From: JANQOH01 sp965200095
Lineage (GTDB): Bacteria > Pseudomonadota > Alphaproteobacteria > UBA7887
Reading direction: 5' to 3'
Length of the DNA: 64,000 bases
NCBI GenBank assembly: GCA_965200095.1
Contig: OZ241350.1
Coordinates: 1,922,001 to 1,986,000, forward strand
The notes beneath the pieces were generated by a model. That model saw only the letters and a program-made list of their open reading frames with translations, ran no database searches and had not been told where the DNA came from. Below are positions 26,801-35,832 of this stretch, piece after piece. Position numbers and translations under genes: made by a program. Positions within the stretch are counted from its first letter, which is position 1; every line of letters begins with the position of its first letter.

Positions 26801-28666
26801 ATGCTGCTCGACATCCACGAACCCGGTCATGAACCGGCCCCGGCGCCCTCGCCCGCTGTCGGCATCGACCTGGGCACCACCAATTCGGTCGTCGCGACGG
26901 CGCGCAACGGGGTGTCCGAAGTGCTGCGCGACCCGCAGGGCGCCGCCCTCGTCCCGTCGGTCGTCGCCTACGGTGCCGGCGCGCCTGTCGTCGGCGCCGC
27001 GGCGCTCGACCCGGTGGACCGGGGCGCCGGCGAAGCCGGCGAAACCGTCTCCTCGATCAAGCGCCTCATGGGGCGCGGGGCGGAAGACATCGCCGCGCTG
27101 GCGGGGAGTTTGCCCTACCGGGTGCTGCCCGGCGACGGCATGGCGCGCCTTGAGGTGGGCGGGCGCGCGCTCACGCCGGTGGAGATTTCGGCCGACATCC
27201 TGCGCGCCCTGCGCGCCCGCGCCGAGACGGCGCTCGGCGAGGAGGTGACGAAGGCCGTCGTGACCGTGCCGGCCTATTTCGACGATGCGGCGCGCACCGC
27301 GACCCGCGACGCCGCGCGCCTCGCGGGGCTCGAAGCGCTGCGTCTGGTGAGCGAACCCACCGCCGCCGCGCTCGCTTACGGCCTCGACAAGGCGGCGGAG
27401 GGCCTCTACGCGGTTTTCGATCTCGGCGGCGGCACGTTCGACGTCTCGGTCCTGCGACTCGAAAAGGGCGTTTTCCAGGTGCTCGCCACAGGCGGCGATG
27501 CGGCGCTGGGGGGGGACGATTTCGACCGCGCGCTCGCCGCTCATCTGCTTGCCGCGCGCGGCGTGGCGGAGGGCGCGCTGGACGAAGCCGAGGTCAAATC
27601 CGTCCTGCTGTCCGCGCGCCGCGCCAAGGAGTCTCTCAGCGTCGGGGAGCGGGCGACGGTGGCGCTGCCGGACGGCGGCGCAGCGGAGATCGACCGCGCG
27701 ACATTCGAAAGCCTGATCGCGCCGCTGGTCGAGCGCGCCATCGGCATTTGCGCCTCGGTGCTCGAGGACGCCGACCTCCCGCGCGAGGCGCTTGAGGGCG
27801 TGGTGCTCGTCGGCGGCGCGACGCGCGTTCCTCTGGTCGCCGCCCGCGTCGCGGCGCTGTTCGGGCGCGCCCCGCTCTCCGACATAGACCCCGACGAGGT
27901 CGTCGCGCGCGGCGCCGCATTGCAGGCGGAAGCGCTGACGGCGGGTTCCGATACGCTGCTGCTCGACGTAACGCCGCTTTCCCTCGGCATCGAGACGATG
28001 GGCGGGTTGTTCGAGAGGATCGTCCCGCGCAACACCCCGATACCCGCCGCCCGGGCGCAGGATTTCACGACGTATAGCGATGGCCAGACCGGAATGAGCG
28101 TCCATGTGCTGCAAGGCGAGCGCGAAACGGTCGACCTGAACCGCTCGCTGGCGCGCTTCGAACTGACGGGGATCCCGCCCATGGTCGCGGGGGCGGCGCG
28201 TATTCGCGTCACCTTCGCGGTCGACGCCGACGGCCTCCTGACCGTCGGCGCGCGGGAGGAAACGACGGGGACCGAAAGCGCCGTCGAAGTGAAGCCGTCT
28301 TACGGTCTGACCGACGGCGAGATCGAACGGATGCTCTACGACAGCATGGAGCACGCGCGCGACGACGCGACGCGACGTCTGCTCGCCGAGTCGCGCGTTG
28401 CGGCGGAACGCATGGTCGCCGCAACCCGCGCCGCGCTCGCCGCCGACGCAAGCCTGCTCGCGGCGGGCGAGGGGCGGCGCATCGGGGCCGCCATCGACGA
28501 ACTCGAACGCGCCGTCGCCGGCGACGACCGCGGCCTCATCGAAGCGCTGACGACAGCGCTGGACGACACCGCGAGACCTTTCGCACAGAAGCGCATGGAC
28601 CGGTCGATCGCCGCCGCCCTCGAAGGCCGCGACATCGCGTCCGTCGACGCCAGTCTCGGAGGCTGA
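26801..28666 (+). CDS. hscA: Hsp70-type chaperone HscA
   Basis: 621 residues from ATG 26801, 5 nt after the hscB stop. The Hsp70 ATPase signatures are present: GIDLGTTNSVVATA, VFDLGGGTFDVSVLRLE, and VVLVGGATRVPLV. A substrate-binding domain (LLLDVTPLSLGIETMGG) and a helical lid follow. Its place between hscB and fdx identifies it as the specialised HscA that acts on the IscU LPPVK motif rather than DnaK. Confidence 0.96.
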   Translation: MLLDIHEPGHEPAPAPSPAVGIDLGTTNSVVATARNGVSEVLRDPQGAALVPSVVAYGAGAPVVGAAALDPVDRGAGEAGETVSSIKRLMGRGAEDIAALAGSLPYRVLPGDGMARLEVGGRALTPVEISADILRALRARAETALGEEVTKAVVTVPAYFDDAARTATRDAARLAGLEALRLVSEPTAAALAYGLDKAAEGLYAVFDLGGGTFDVSVLRLEKGVFQVLATGGDAALGGDDFDRALAAHLLAARGVAEGALDEAEVKSVLLSARRAKESLSVGERATVALPDGGAAEIDRATFESLIAPLVERAIGICASVLEDADLPREALEGVVLVGGATRVPLVAARVAALFGRAPLSDIDPDEVVARGAALQAEALTAGSDTLLLDVTPLSLGIETMGGLFERIVPRNTPIPAARAQDFTTYSDGQTGMSVHVLQGERETVDLNRSLARFELTGIPPMVAGAARIRVTFAVDADGLLTVGAREETTGTESAVEVKPSYGLTDGEIERMLYDSMEHARDDATRRLLAESRVAAERMVAATRAALAADASLLAAGEGRRIGAAIDELERAVAGDDRGLIEALTTALDDTARPFAQKRMDRSIAAALEGRDIASVDASLGG

Positions 28667-28668
28667 CG

Positions 28669-29001
28669 GTGCCGCGGGTTACCTTTGTCACTGCGGACGG
28701 GGAACGCCGCGACATCGACGCGGCGGAGGGCCAGACGATCCTCGAAATCGCCCACCGCAACGGCATCGATCTCGAGGGCGCCTGCGAAGGAGCGCTCGCC
28801 TGTTCGACCTGTCACGTCATCGTCGACCCGGCGTTTTACGACCGTCTCGGCGAACCCTCGGAGGACGAGGAAGACATGCTCGATCTCGCTTTCGGGCTGA
28901 CGCACACATCGCGCCTCGGCTGCCAGATCACCGTCACCGGGGCGCTGGACGGGATCGTCCTCACGCTGCCGGCGGCGACGCGCAACGTCATGCTGGGATG
29001 A
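28669..29001 (+). CDS. fdx: ISC-type [2Fe-2S] ferredoxin
   Basis: 110 residues from GTG 28669, with GGAGG at 28658-28662. Ligand cysteines are Cys39, Cys45, Cys48 (GACEGALACSTC) and Cys85 (RLGCQIT), the adrenodoxin-type C-x5-C-x2-C plus distal Cys pattern. It donates electrons for cluster assembly on IscU. It keeps the acidic EPSEDEEDMLDLA patch used to contact reductases. Confidence 0.96.
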   Translation: MPRVTFVTADGERRDIDAAEGQTILEIAHRNGIDLEGACEGALACSTCHVIVDPAFYDRLGEPSEDEEDMLDLAFGLTHTSRLGCQITVTGALDGIVLTLPAATRNVMLG

Positions 29002-29017
29002 GCGGGGGGAGGGAGCG

Positions 29018-29212
29018 ATGAAGTGGACCGACGTATACGACATCGCCATCGAATTGGAGGAGCGCCATCCCGAGGCGGACAACGTCAACCTGCGCTTCAC
29101 CGATTTGCACCGCTGGGTCGTCGGGCTTCCCGGCTTCGACGACGACCCCGAACGCTCCAACGAGAAGATACTGGAGGCCATACAGATGGCGTGGATCGAG
29201 GAGCGGGACTGA
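29018..29212 (+). CDS. iscX: IscX (IscS/IscU regulator)
   Basis: 64 residues: MKWTDVYDIAIELEERHPEA at the start, then the acidic DNVNLRFTDLHRWV and GFDDDPERSNEKIL, which match IscX closely. In E. coli IscX binds IscS and iron and adjusts desulfurase activity. A GGGGGAGGGAG ribosome site precedes the ATG. It is the last gene of the isc operon, 7 nt before the hydrolase gene, so read-through expression of that gene is possible. Confidence 0.95.
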   Translation: MKWTDVYDIAIELEERHPEADNVNLRFTDLHRWVVGLPGFDDDPERSNEKILEAIQMAWIEERD

Positions 29213-29219
29213 CCGCGCC

Positions 29220-30185
29220 ATGCCCGCCGTCCTGCGCATGCCCGAGTCGCGCTTCGCGTCGCTTCCGGGCTATCCCTTCGCGCCTCGCTGGCTCGAGGAG
29301 ACGGCGGGGTTTCCCGGCGCCCGCATCCATTACGTGGACGAAACCCCGGTCGCGGCGAAGCCCGAAACCGTGCTCTGCCTCCACGGCCATCCCACCTGGA
29401 GCTACCTGTTCCGGCGCATGATCCCGCGCCTCGTCGCGGCCGGCTACCGCACCGTCGCCCCCGACCTGCCGGGGTTCGGGAAATCGGACAAGCCCGTCGA
29501 CGAATCGCTGTTCACCGCGGGTTCGCTGCGCGCCTCGGTCGTGGACCTCATCGAACGCCTCGACCTTCAGGACATCGTCGTCATGGGCCACGACTGGGGC
29601 GGGACTCTGGCGCTGACCCTGCCGCACGCCGTCCCGCAGCGCATCGCCGGGCTGGCGGTCATGAACTGCGTCTTGCCGACGGGGGACCGGCGCCTGCCCG
29701 AAGGCGCGCTCGGCTGGCGCGCCTACAATGCCGACAACCCGGACCTGAACGTGCCGGGATTGATGGCGAAGGCGAACCGGATACTCACCTTCGGCGAGTG
29801 CCGGGCCTATGGCGCCCCGTTCCCGGACGCCGCGCACAAGGCCGCGGTGCGCGCCCTGCCGGCGCTGCTGTCCGAAGACCGCGACGCTCCCGGGGCGGCG
29901 CTGCTGCGCGAGGCGCGCGACTGGCTCGCCGGGTCGTGGAACGGCGCCTCGCAGATCGTCTGGGGTATGCGCGACCCCGTGTACGGCCATTCCGTGCTGC
30001 GCCGCCTTCACGCTCTCCTGCCCGCTTCGCCGAAACCGCTGACCCTTGAACATGCCGGTCATTTCACGCCCGAATGGGGAGACGAGTTCGTCCTCGGGGC
30101 GATGGAGTCGATAGCCGCGCAGATCGCCGCACGGCGCACCGCCGAAGCGGCGGGCGAAGGGGAGGGCGCTCATGCCTCCGCATGA
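29220..30185 (+). CDS. Haloalkane-dehalogenase-like alpha/beta hydrolase
   Basis: 321 residues. LCLHGHPTWSYLFRRMIPRL and the nucleophile elbow VVMGHDWGGTLALTLP (Asp, followed by the Trp that can hold halide) match haloalkane dehalogenase subfamily I in layout. Known dehalogenases usually have Q rather than H before the Asp, and epoxide hydrolases share GHDWG, so either activity is possible. The catalytic His is in LEHAGHFTPEWG. The 3' end overlaps tenA by 14 nt. Substrate unknown. Confidence 0.8.
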   Translation: MPAVLRMPESRFASLPGYPFAPRWLEETAGFPGARIHYVDETPVAAKPETVLCLHGHPTWSYLFRRMIPRLVAAGYRTVAPDLPGFGKSDKPVDESLFTAGSLRASVVDLIERLDLQDIVVMGHDWGGTLALTLPHAVPQRIAGLAVMNCVLPTGDRRLPEGALGWRAYNADNPDLNVPGLMAKANRILTFGECRAYGAPFPDAAHKAAVRALPALLSEDRDAPGAALLREARDWLAGSWNGASQIVWGMRDPVYGHSVLRRLHALLPASPKPLTLEHAGHFTPEWGDEFVLGAMESIAAQIAARRTAEAAGEGEGAHASA

Positions 30186-30855
30186 CGACGCATCGCTGTT
30201 CGCGCGCCTCCGCGCCTCGTGCGCGAAAGAATGGCGCGCCTATTGCCGTCATCGCTTCGTCGCCGGCATCGCCGACGGCAGCCTGCCGGAAGGCGCGTTC
30301 CGCCATTACCTCGTTCAGGACTATCTGTTCCTGATCCAGTTCGCCCGCGCTTATGCGCTCGCGGCGTACAAGGCGGACAGGGTAGAAGACATGCGCGCCG
30401 CCGCGACCACGCTTTCCGGCATTCTCGATACCGAAATGGGCCTGCATGTCCGCTATTGCGGAGAATGGGGACTCGACGAGGCGGAGATGGCGGCGACCCC
30501 GGAAGCGCTGGAGACCGTCGCCTACACCCGCTTCGCGCTGGATTGCGGCCAGGCCGGCGATCTGCTCGATCTGCTCGTCGTCCTCGCGCCCTGCGTCGTG
30601 GGCTATGGCGAGATCGGCCGGCGCCTCGGCGCCGACCCGGCAACGAAGCGCGAGGGCAACCCCTATGCGGGCTGGATCGAAACCTACGCCGCCGCCGACT
30701 ACCGGGCGGTTGCCGACGGCGCGCGCGCGCAGCTCGACCGTCTCGCGGACAGGTCCGGCGCCGCGGCCCGTTTCCCGCGCCTGAGTGCGCTCTTCGCCCA
30801 GGCCACCCGGCTGGAGATCGGCTTCTGGGACATGGGCTGGGCGGCGGGCCGATGA
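30172..30855 (+). CDS. tenA: TenA/thiaminase II family protein
   Basis: 227 residues, all-helical TenA fold. It starts LFARLRASCAKEWRAY, has FRHYLVQDYLFLIQFARAYA, the catalytic Cys in LAPCVVGYGEIG, and the C-terminal Glu in TRLEIGFWDMGW. Family members hydrolyse aminopyrimidine or formylaminopyrimidine to salvage the HMP moiety of degraded thiamine. No other thiamine gene is in the window. Its start lies within the end of the upstream hydrolase gene. Confidence 0.9.
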   Translation: MPPHDDASLFARLRASCAKEWRAYCRHRFVAGIADGSLPEGAFRHYLVQDYLFLIQFARAYALAAYKADRVEDMRAAATTLSGILDTEMGLHVRYCGEWGLDEAEMAATPEALETVAYTRFALDCGQAGDLLDLLVVLAPCVVGYGEIGRRLGADPATKREGNPYAGWIETYAAADYRAVADGARAQLDRLADRSGAAARFPRLSALFAQATRLEIGFWDMGWAAGR

Positions 30856-31050
30856 GGGAGCGGCGCCAGGGCATGGTTTCCCAATTTGTGGCGTGGCGTG
30901 CTTGACACGCCGTATGATCGGCAATAGCCTGTGCGCGATTGGATAAATGTCCGACAGTCGTCGGGTCGTTACATGTATCTTGAACGGTTGCCCGACCACG
31001 CGACGGCAATGTGTCGATGCGTTCGCCGAAAAATAATGATGGAGGAGAAA

Positions 31051-31919
31051 ATGTCGAAGAAATCCAAGAAAGGTCCTGTCGTAGTATCGGTGATCAACCT
31101 TAAGGGCGGGGTTGGAAAAACAACGGTCGCGGCACTGCTGGCGAGGCATATCGCGAGGGAAAATTTGAATGTGCTGGCTGTGGATTTGGACCCGCAAGCA
31201 AATTTGAGTCAAGCTCTTATGACTGAAAGCGAGTACATCCAATTTATGCATAATAGAGAACCCTAACCATTGTGGAGCTCTTTAATGACTACATACCGCC
31301 GTCTCGTGACCGAGAGGCTCCTACTCGTTTGGACGACGACAAAATCGTGAAATCGGTAGGGTATGGAGAAAGACTGCACCTTATTCCGTCAAGATTTGAT
31401 TTCTCCGATAATTTAATCTGTTCGAATAGCGTCGATGCCAGAATTTTTGCGAAATTCATTTCCAGAACCCCTAAAAATATGGACCTCGTCCTGATCGACT
31501 GTGCACCGACCGAGTCGATAATCACCAAAGCCGCCTATCATGCATCCCGTTACATCCTGCTTCCGGTGCGAACCGAATTTCTCTCGACCATTGGATTTCC
31601 CCTGTTGAATGAATCTTTGAAGAAATTCAGATCCAACAATCCCGGCCATGATATCGATGTATGTGGCGTCCTGATCAATAACAGTAGAACAAGTGGATCT
31701 CCACGGGGGCCCCATCATGATGATTCCCTGAACGACATCCGACAGAAGGCTGAAGAGTACGGCTGGCCGGTAATGGAAGAGCAGATGTTTCATTCCGACG
31801 GATACCCGAAGTTGATGAAAGAGGAGTATCCTCATCATGTTGGAAATTCTTGGTATGAATTCCCGCCAATCGCCGAGGAATTTATGAAAACGGTCGGACT
31901 GTCTTCGCGGAGGAAGTGA
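31051..31919 (+). pseudogene. ParA/Soj-like ATPase interrupted by a frameshift
   Basis: ATG 31051 follows GGAGG at 31041-31045. The first frame reads VVSVINLKGGVGKTTVAALL (deviant Walker A) and VLAVDLDPQANLSQALM, then meets TAA at 31264-31266. The rest continues in another frame from about 31257 (RTLTIVELFNDYIPPS), with Walker B NMDLVLIDCAPTES and PVRTEFLSTIGFPLL, to TGA at 31917-31919. The join needs a 1-nt loss or 2-nt gain at about 31252-31266. The downstream part could restart at GTG 31272 but would lack the P-loop. The composition is clearly more AT-rich than neighbours. The 195-nt gap after tenA holds a TTGACA at 30902 but no convincing -10. Confidence 0.8.
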
Positions 31920-31921
31920 TC

Positions 31922-32404
31922 ATGCAGCGCGACACCCTGCGGAAATTGCTTTCCACCCTCATCGACGATTGCGGGTACGACGCGGTTCGTAAGTCCGTGG
32001 AAGCCCTCGATCCCGGAGCGGCGAGCGCCCGTGCTCCGCGAGGGGCGATTGATAAGAGAAGAGGAAGGCCGCGGGCGAAATTGACGGCGGTTGCCGTAGT
32101 GGATTCTTTGGGTATTTCGGACGCGGAAAAGAAAGATGCGCTGATGGTTCTTGCACACAAATACGATGCGAAGGAATTTATGCCGAACATCAACCATATC
32201 CGTGCTTTCGTGGAGCGGGAAGGGGTTGACGTTTCCTGTGTCAGATCGAGACAACAGGCTACACATACGGTGTTCAGAAACCTGGGGAATTGGGAAACAC
32301 GAAAATTGCAGGAATTGGAGACGAGGGGCGCGTACGGTCGCCCGAAATCGCTTTCCGTTATCGCCGGCGCTATCGAATCCGTCGGGAGGCAAAATCGCCT
32401 TTAA
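31922..32404 (+). CDS. Hypothetical protein, partner of the ParA-like gene
   Basis: 160 residues from ATG 31922, 8 nt after GGAGG (31909-31913) and 3 nt after the ParA stop, so it is coupled to it. A GTG 6 nt earlier is possible but too near the ribosome site. The N-terminal helix region LRKLLSTLIDDCGYDAVRKS is followed by a basic KRRGRPRAKL patch that resembles an AT-hook. The C-terminal part is also basic. I do not recognise the family. It could be a DNA-binding ParB-like partner, which is inference from position and charge. Confidence 0.65.
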   Translation: MQRDTLRKLLSTLIDDCGYDAVRKSVEALDPGAASARAPRGAIDKRRGRPRAKLTAVAVVDSLGISDAEKKDALMVLAHKYDAKEFMPNINHIRAFVEREGVDVSCVRSRQQATHTVFRNLGNWETRKLQELETRGAYGRPKSLSVIAGAIESVGRQNRL

Positions 32405-32419
32405 TTTTTCCCGACGCGC

Positions 32420-33598
32420 CTATGGGCTGCCCCCGCCGGTCTTGCGATAGGGCGAGAACTCGCGCTCCACGGTTTCGATCTCCCAATCGACGTGACGACG
32501 TTCGTGTTCGAGGTAATCGGCGACGGCATCGCGGAATCGGCTGTCGACGATCCAGTGCGCGCTGTAGGTCCGCCGCGGCATGTAGCCGCGCTGGACCTTG
32601 TGCGGCCCTTGCGCGCCGGCCTCCACCCATTCGAGGCCGCGTTCGATGGCGAAATCGATGGCGCGGTAATAGCACGCCTCGAAATGCAGGAAGTCGTGGC
32701 GCTCAATGCACCCCCAATGGCGCCCGAACAACGCGTTGTCGCCGATCAGGTTCAGCGCGCCCGCGATGTAGCGCCCGTCGCGCCGACACATCGCCAGCGC
32801 CACCCGGTCGGCGAGACGCTCGTGCAACAGTCCGAAAAAGGCGCGGTTGAGATAGGGCGCGCCCCATTTGCGCCGCCCGGTGTCCATATAGAAACGGTGG
32901 AAGGCGTCCCAATGCTCCGGGCGCAGCGCGTCGCCGGTCAGCATCTCGATATCGATGCCGGACGCCCGGACGCCGGCGCGCTCGCGGCGGATGGTCTTGC
33001 GTTTGCGCGAATTGAGCGTCGCCAGGAAGTCGTCGAAACACCCGTAGCCGCGGTTGCGCCAGTGGAACTGCTCGCCGGTGCGCTGAAGGAACCCCGCTTC
33101 GCCGAGAGCGCGCCACTCCGCCTCCGTGGGGAAGGTGACGTGGAGCGACGACACGCCGATGCGCCCCGCAATTTGGACAGCGGCCGAAATCAGCAGCCGC
33201 CGCGCATGGGCCGGGTCCTGTCCGGGCGCCGTCAGCAGGCGGCCTCCGGTCACCGGCGTGAACGGCGCCGAGCACTGGAGTTTGGGGTAGTAGCAGCCCC
33301 CCGCGCGTTCGAAGGCGTCGGCCCAGCCGTGGTCGAACACATATTCGCCGTAGGAATGGTTCTTGAGATAGAGCGGCATCGCCGCGACGAGCGCGCCCGC
33401 CGCGTCCTCGACGACGATGTGCTGCGGCAGCCACCCCGTCTCGGCCGAACAACAGCCGCTCTCCTCCAGCGCGTCGAGGAAGGCATGGCTCACGAACGGG
33501 TTGCGGGCGCCGTCCAGGCGGTCCCACGAGGCGGCTTCCAGCTCGCCGAGGCGCGTCAGCGTCCGGGCGGCGTAGCGCGGTTCGGGGCAGGGGGGCAC
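32420..33598 (-). CDS. DUF482/FemAB-like GNAT-fold acyltransferase
   Basis: 392 residues. Conserved blocks WDRLDGARNPFVSHAFLDAL, PLYLKNHSYGEYVFDHGWA, FEACYYRAIDFAIERGL and VEAGAQGPHKVQRGYMPRRT are those of the COG3146 (DUF482) family, annotated as peptidogalycan biosynthesis or N-acetyltransferase proteins. The family has two GNAT-like halves. Its substrate has not been established to my knowledge. The gene lies 22 nt downstream of the aminotransferase gene, both on the minus strand. Confidence 0.85.
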   Translation of the reverse strand: MPPCPEPRYAARTLTRLGELEAASWDRLDGARNPFVSHAFLDALEESGCCSAETGWLPQHIVVEDAAGALVAAMPLYLKNHSYGEYVFDHGWADAFERAGGCYYPKLQCSAPFTPVTGGRLLTAPGQDPAHARRLLISAAVQIAGRIGVSSLHVTFPTEAEWRALGEAGFLQRTGEQFHWRNRGYGCFDDFLATLNSRKRKTIRRERAGVRASGIDIEMLTGDALRPEHWDAFHRFYMDTGRRKWGAPYLNRAFFGLLHERLADRVALAMCRRDGRYIAGALNLIGDNALFGRHWGCIERHDFLHFEACYYRAIDFAIERGLEWVEAGAQGPHKVQRGYMPRRTYSAHWIVDSRFRDAVADYLEHERRHVDWEIETVEREFSPYRKTGGGSP

Positions 33599-33620
33599 GC
33601 GGCGAAAAGGGGCGGGGCCC

Positions 33621-35027
33621 CTACGCGGCGCCGGACAGGCCTTCCCGCGCCAGTTCGTCGGCGAACGCCGACAGACCCCGCCCGAATTTGTCGACCATTT
33701 CCTCGACGTCGTCTTCCGAAACGATCAGGGGCGGGGAGAAGCAGACCGTGTTGATCATGCCGCGGCAGATCATCCCCGCGTCCAGCAGGCGGTTCGCCAG
33801 ACGCGCCGCGATGTTGCGCTCTGCGTCGAAGGGGACCTTCCGTTCCTTGTCGGCGACGAGTTCGATCCCCGCCATCAGGCCGAGCCCGCGCACCTCTCCC
33901 ACCAGCGGATGGTCGGAGAACGCTTCGCGCAGCCGCCGCTGGAAGCAGGTCTCCATCCGCGCCGCGTGCTCCACCAGGCCTTCGCGCTGCATGATTTCGA
34001 TGGTCTTGAGACCGGCCGCCGCGGCGACGGGGTGGCCGCCATAGGTATAGCCGTGGGCGAACGGCCCGGTTTCCGGCGAGCCGTCCCTCAGCACCCGCCA
34101 GACCTTCTCGGAGACGACCGCCGCCGACATGGGCACATAGGCGCTGGTCAGCCCCTTGGCGATGGAGACCATGTCGGGTTCGAGGCCGAAACGCTCGCAG
34201 CCGAACCAGCGCCCGAGCCGCCCGAAACCGCAGATGACCTCGTCGACGATGAACAGGATGTCGTGCCTGGCGAGGACCAGCTGAATCTCGTCGAAATAGC
34301 CTTCGGGCGGCGGCACCGCGCCGCCGGCGCCCATCACCGGCTCGGCGATGAACGCGGCGCAGGTTTCCGGTCCTTCCTTCTCGATCAGCGCTTCCAGGTC
34401 GGCTGCGAGGCGACGCGAGAATTCGCGTTCGCTCATGCCCGGCTCCGCCTCCCAATAATGGTGCGGCGCGCCGGTATGCACGAAATCCGCGAGCGGCAGG
34501 TTGAACGACCGGTGCAGGTGCGGCAGGCCGGTCATGCTTGCCGCGGCGACCGTCACGCCGTGATAGCCGCGCCGCCGCGATATGATCTTCCGCTTCCCGG
34601 GCTTGCCCCTCAGATGGTTGTAATACCACGCGATTTTGACCTGCGTGTCGTTCGCTTCCGACCCCGAATTGCAGAAGAAGACCTTGCTCATGCTGGCCGG
34701 CATCAGGCTCAGAACCCGGTCGGCGAGGCGTATCGCCGGCTCCTGCGACATCGAGAAGAACAGGTGGTAATAGGCGAGCTTCCGCGCCTGCTCCGCGATG
34801 GCCTCGGCCATCTCCTCGCGCCCGTAACCGATATTGACGCACCACAGACCGCCCATGGCGTCGATGTAGCGCTTGCCGTGGATGTCCTCGACATGCGCGC
34901 CTTTCGCGCCGGCGACCACCAGAGGCCCCTCGCGCAGGTGGTCGGCGAGAGACGTATAGGGGTGCAGCAGCGACTGCCGGTCCATCTCCTCGAGCGACAG
35001 ATTGCGCGCGATTTCGCCTGGGCTCAT
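33621..35027 (-). CDS. Class III aminotransferase (omega-amino acid type)
   Basis: 468 residues. PLP-binding features are visible: FFCNSGSEANDTQVKIAWYY, RRRGYHGVTVAA, FIVDEVICGFGRLGRWFG (cofactor Asp) and the Schiff-base Lys in SIAKGLTSAYVPM. C-terminal GEVRGLGLMAGIELV is usual. This group includes beta-alanine/pyruvate, taurine/pyruvate and putrescine transaminases; the exact amine is not predictable. With the RidA gene upstream it suggests PLP-enzyme metabolism producing reactive enamines or imines. Confidence 0.9.
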   Translation of the reverse strand: MSPGEIARNLSLEEMDRQSLLHPYTSLADHLREGPLVVAGAKGAHVEDIHGKRYIDAMGGLWCVNIGYGREEMAEAIAEQARKLAYYHLFFSMSQEPAIRLADRVLSLMPASMSKVFFCNSGSEANDTQVKIAWYYNHLRGKPGKRKIISRRRGYHGVTVAAASMTGLPHLHRSFNLPLADFVHTGAPHHYWEAEPGMSEREFSRRLAADLEALIEKEGPETCAAFIAEPVMGAGGAVPPPEGYFDEIQLVLARHDILFIVDEVICGFGRLGRWFGCERFGLEPDMVSIAKGLTSAYVPMSAAVVSEKVWRVLRDGSPETGPFAHGYTYGGHPVAAAAGLKTIEIMQREGLVEHAARMETCFQRRLREAFSDHPLVGEVRGLGLMAGIELVADKERKVPFDAERNIAARLANRLLDAGMICRGMINTVCFSPPLIVSEDDVEEMVDKFGRGLSAFADELAREGLSGAA

Positions 35028-35057
35028 GGCAAGCCTCCCAAAGCGCCCGGAGCGGCG

Positions 35058-35525
35058 CTAGCCGATTTCGAAAATACCGTCGACCTCGACGGCCACGCCG
35101 CGCGGCAGCGACCCCGCGCCGACCGCGAAGCGCGCGTGCCGCCCGGCGTCGCCGAACACCGACACCATCAAATCCGAAGCTCCGTCGGCGACCTCGGGAT
35201 GCCGGGCGAACGACTCCGTCGCGTTGACGAACACGCCCAGTTTGACGCAACGCCGGACGCGGTCGAGATCGCCGCCGCATGCCGCCTTCAACTGCGCGAT
35301 CAGGTTGAGGCCGCACAGGCGCGCAGCTTCCTGCCCGACGCTTGCGTCGAACTCCGCCCCGACCTTGCCGATATGCCGAATCTTCCCCTCGTCGAAGGGG
35401 ATCTGCCCGGCGATGAAAACGAGCGACCCGGCGACCGTGAAGGGGATGTAGTTCGCCGCCGGAGTCGACGGCTCCGGCAGCGCGATACCCAGTTCCGCCA
35501 GCTTCTTCTCGACCCGTCCCGACAT
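35058..35525 (-). CDS. RidA/YjgF family protein
   Basis: 155 residues from ATG 35525; the open frame continues upstream without family similarity. YIPFTVAGSLVFIAGQIPFDEGKI, ARLCGLNLIAQLKAACGGDLDRV and FARHPEVADGASDLMVSVFGD match the longer RidA subgroup. The classical active-site Arg is not evident: the late segment reads HARFAVGAGSLPRGVAVEVD, with Val-Gly where RxxVxV-type RidA have Arg. Enamine/imine deaminase activity therefore remains uncertain. It lies 30 nt before the aminotransferase, same operon. Confidence 0.85.
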   Translation of the reverse strand: MSGRVEKKLAELGIALPEPSTPAANYIPFTVAGSLVFIAGQIPFDEGKIRHIGKVGAEFDASVGQEAARLCGLNLIAQLKAACGGDLDRVRRCVKLGVFVNATESFARHPEVADGASDLMVSVFGDAGRHARFAVGAGSLPRGVAVEVDGIFEIG

Positions 35526-35770
35526 GTCCCGTTTCCCGTCCCGCTTTCGTCTCCCCAGCATAGGGGCGGGCGGGCGGCGGCGAAAGCGCAATTCGCCGTC
35601 CGCCGTCGATAACGAAGGATACGGTTGCCCCATGCGCCGCGGGAGCTGTCCGTTTCCGGATCGCCGTCCGGCTTTCCGGTGATGCGCCGCACGGGCCAGC
35701 GCGGGGCGACACGCAAGCGCGACAGCGTCTCTCTGTGTCTCGCATGTGTCCGAACCGGGTCGGCGGGGCG

Positions 35771-35799
35771 TTGAACTCGCCGCGAAATTCGATTACCGG
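35771..35799 (+). promoter_or_regulatory. Conserved promoter-like block of autotransporter 1
   Basis: TTGAAC at 35771, exactly 16 nt, then TTACCGGT at 35793. The same pair with the same 16-nt spacing (TTGACA ... TTACCGGT) precedes autotransporter 2. TTACCG is a poor -10, so the second block may instead be an operator. The rest of 35526-35770 shows no gene. Confidence 0.45.
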
Positions 35800-35816
35800 T
35801 TCCGGCGTCGGGAGAC

Positions 35817-35824
35817 GGGAGGGA
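35817..35824 (+). promoter_or_regulatory. Ribosome binding site deciding the upstream start of autotransporter 1
   Basis: GGGAGGGA lies 8 nt before ATG 35833. It is far stronger than anything before the later ATG at 35930. It therefore argues that translation begins upstream of the poly-C tract. Confidence 0.65.
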
Positions 35825-35832
35825 ATGCGACG

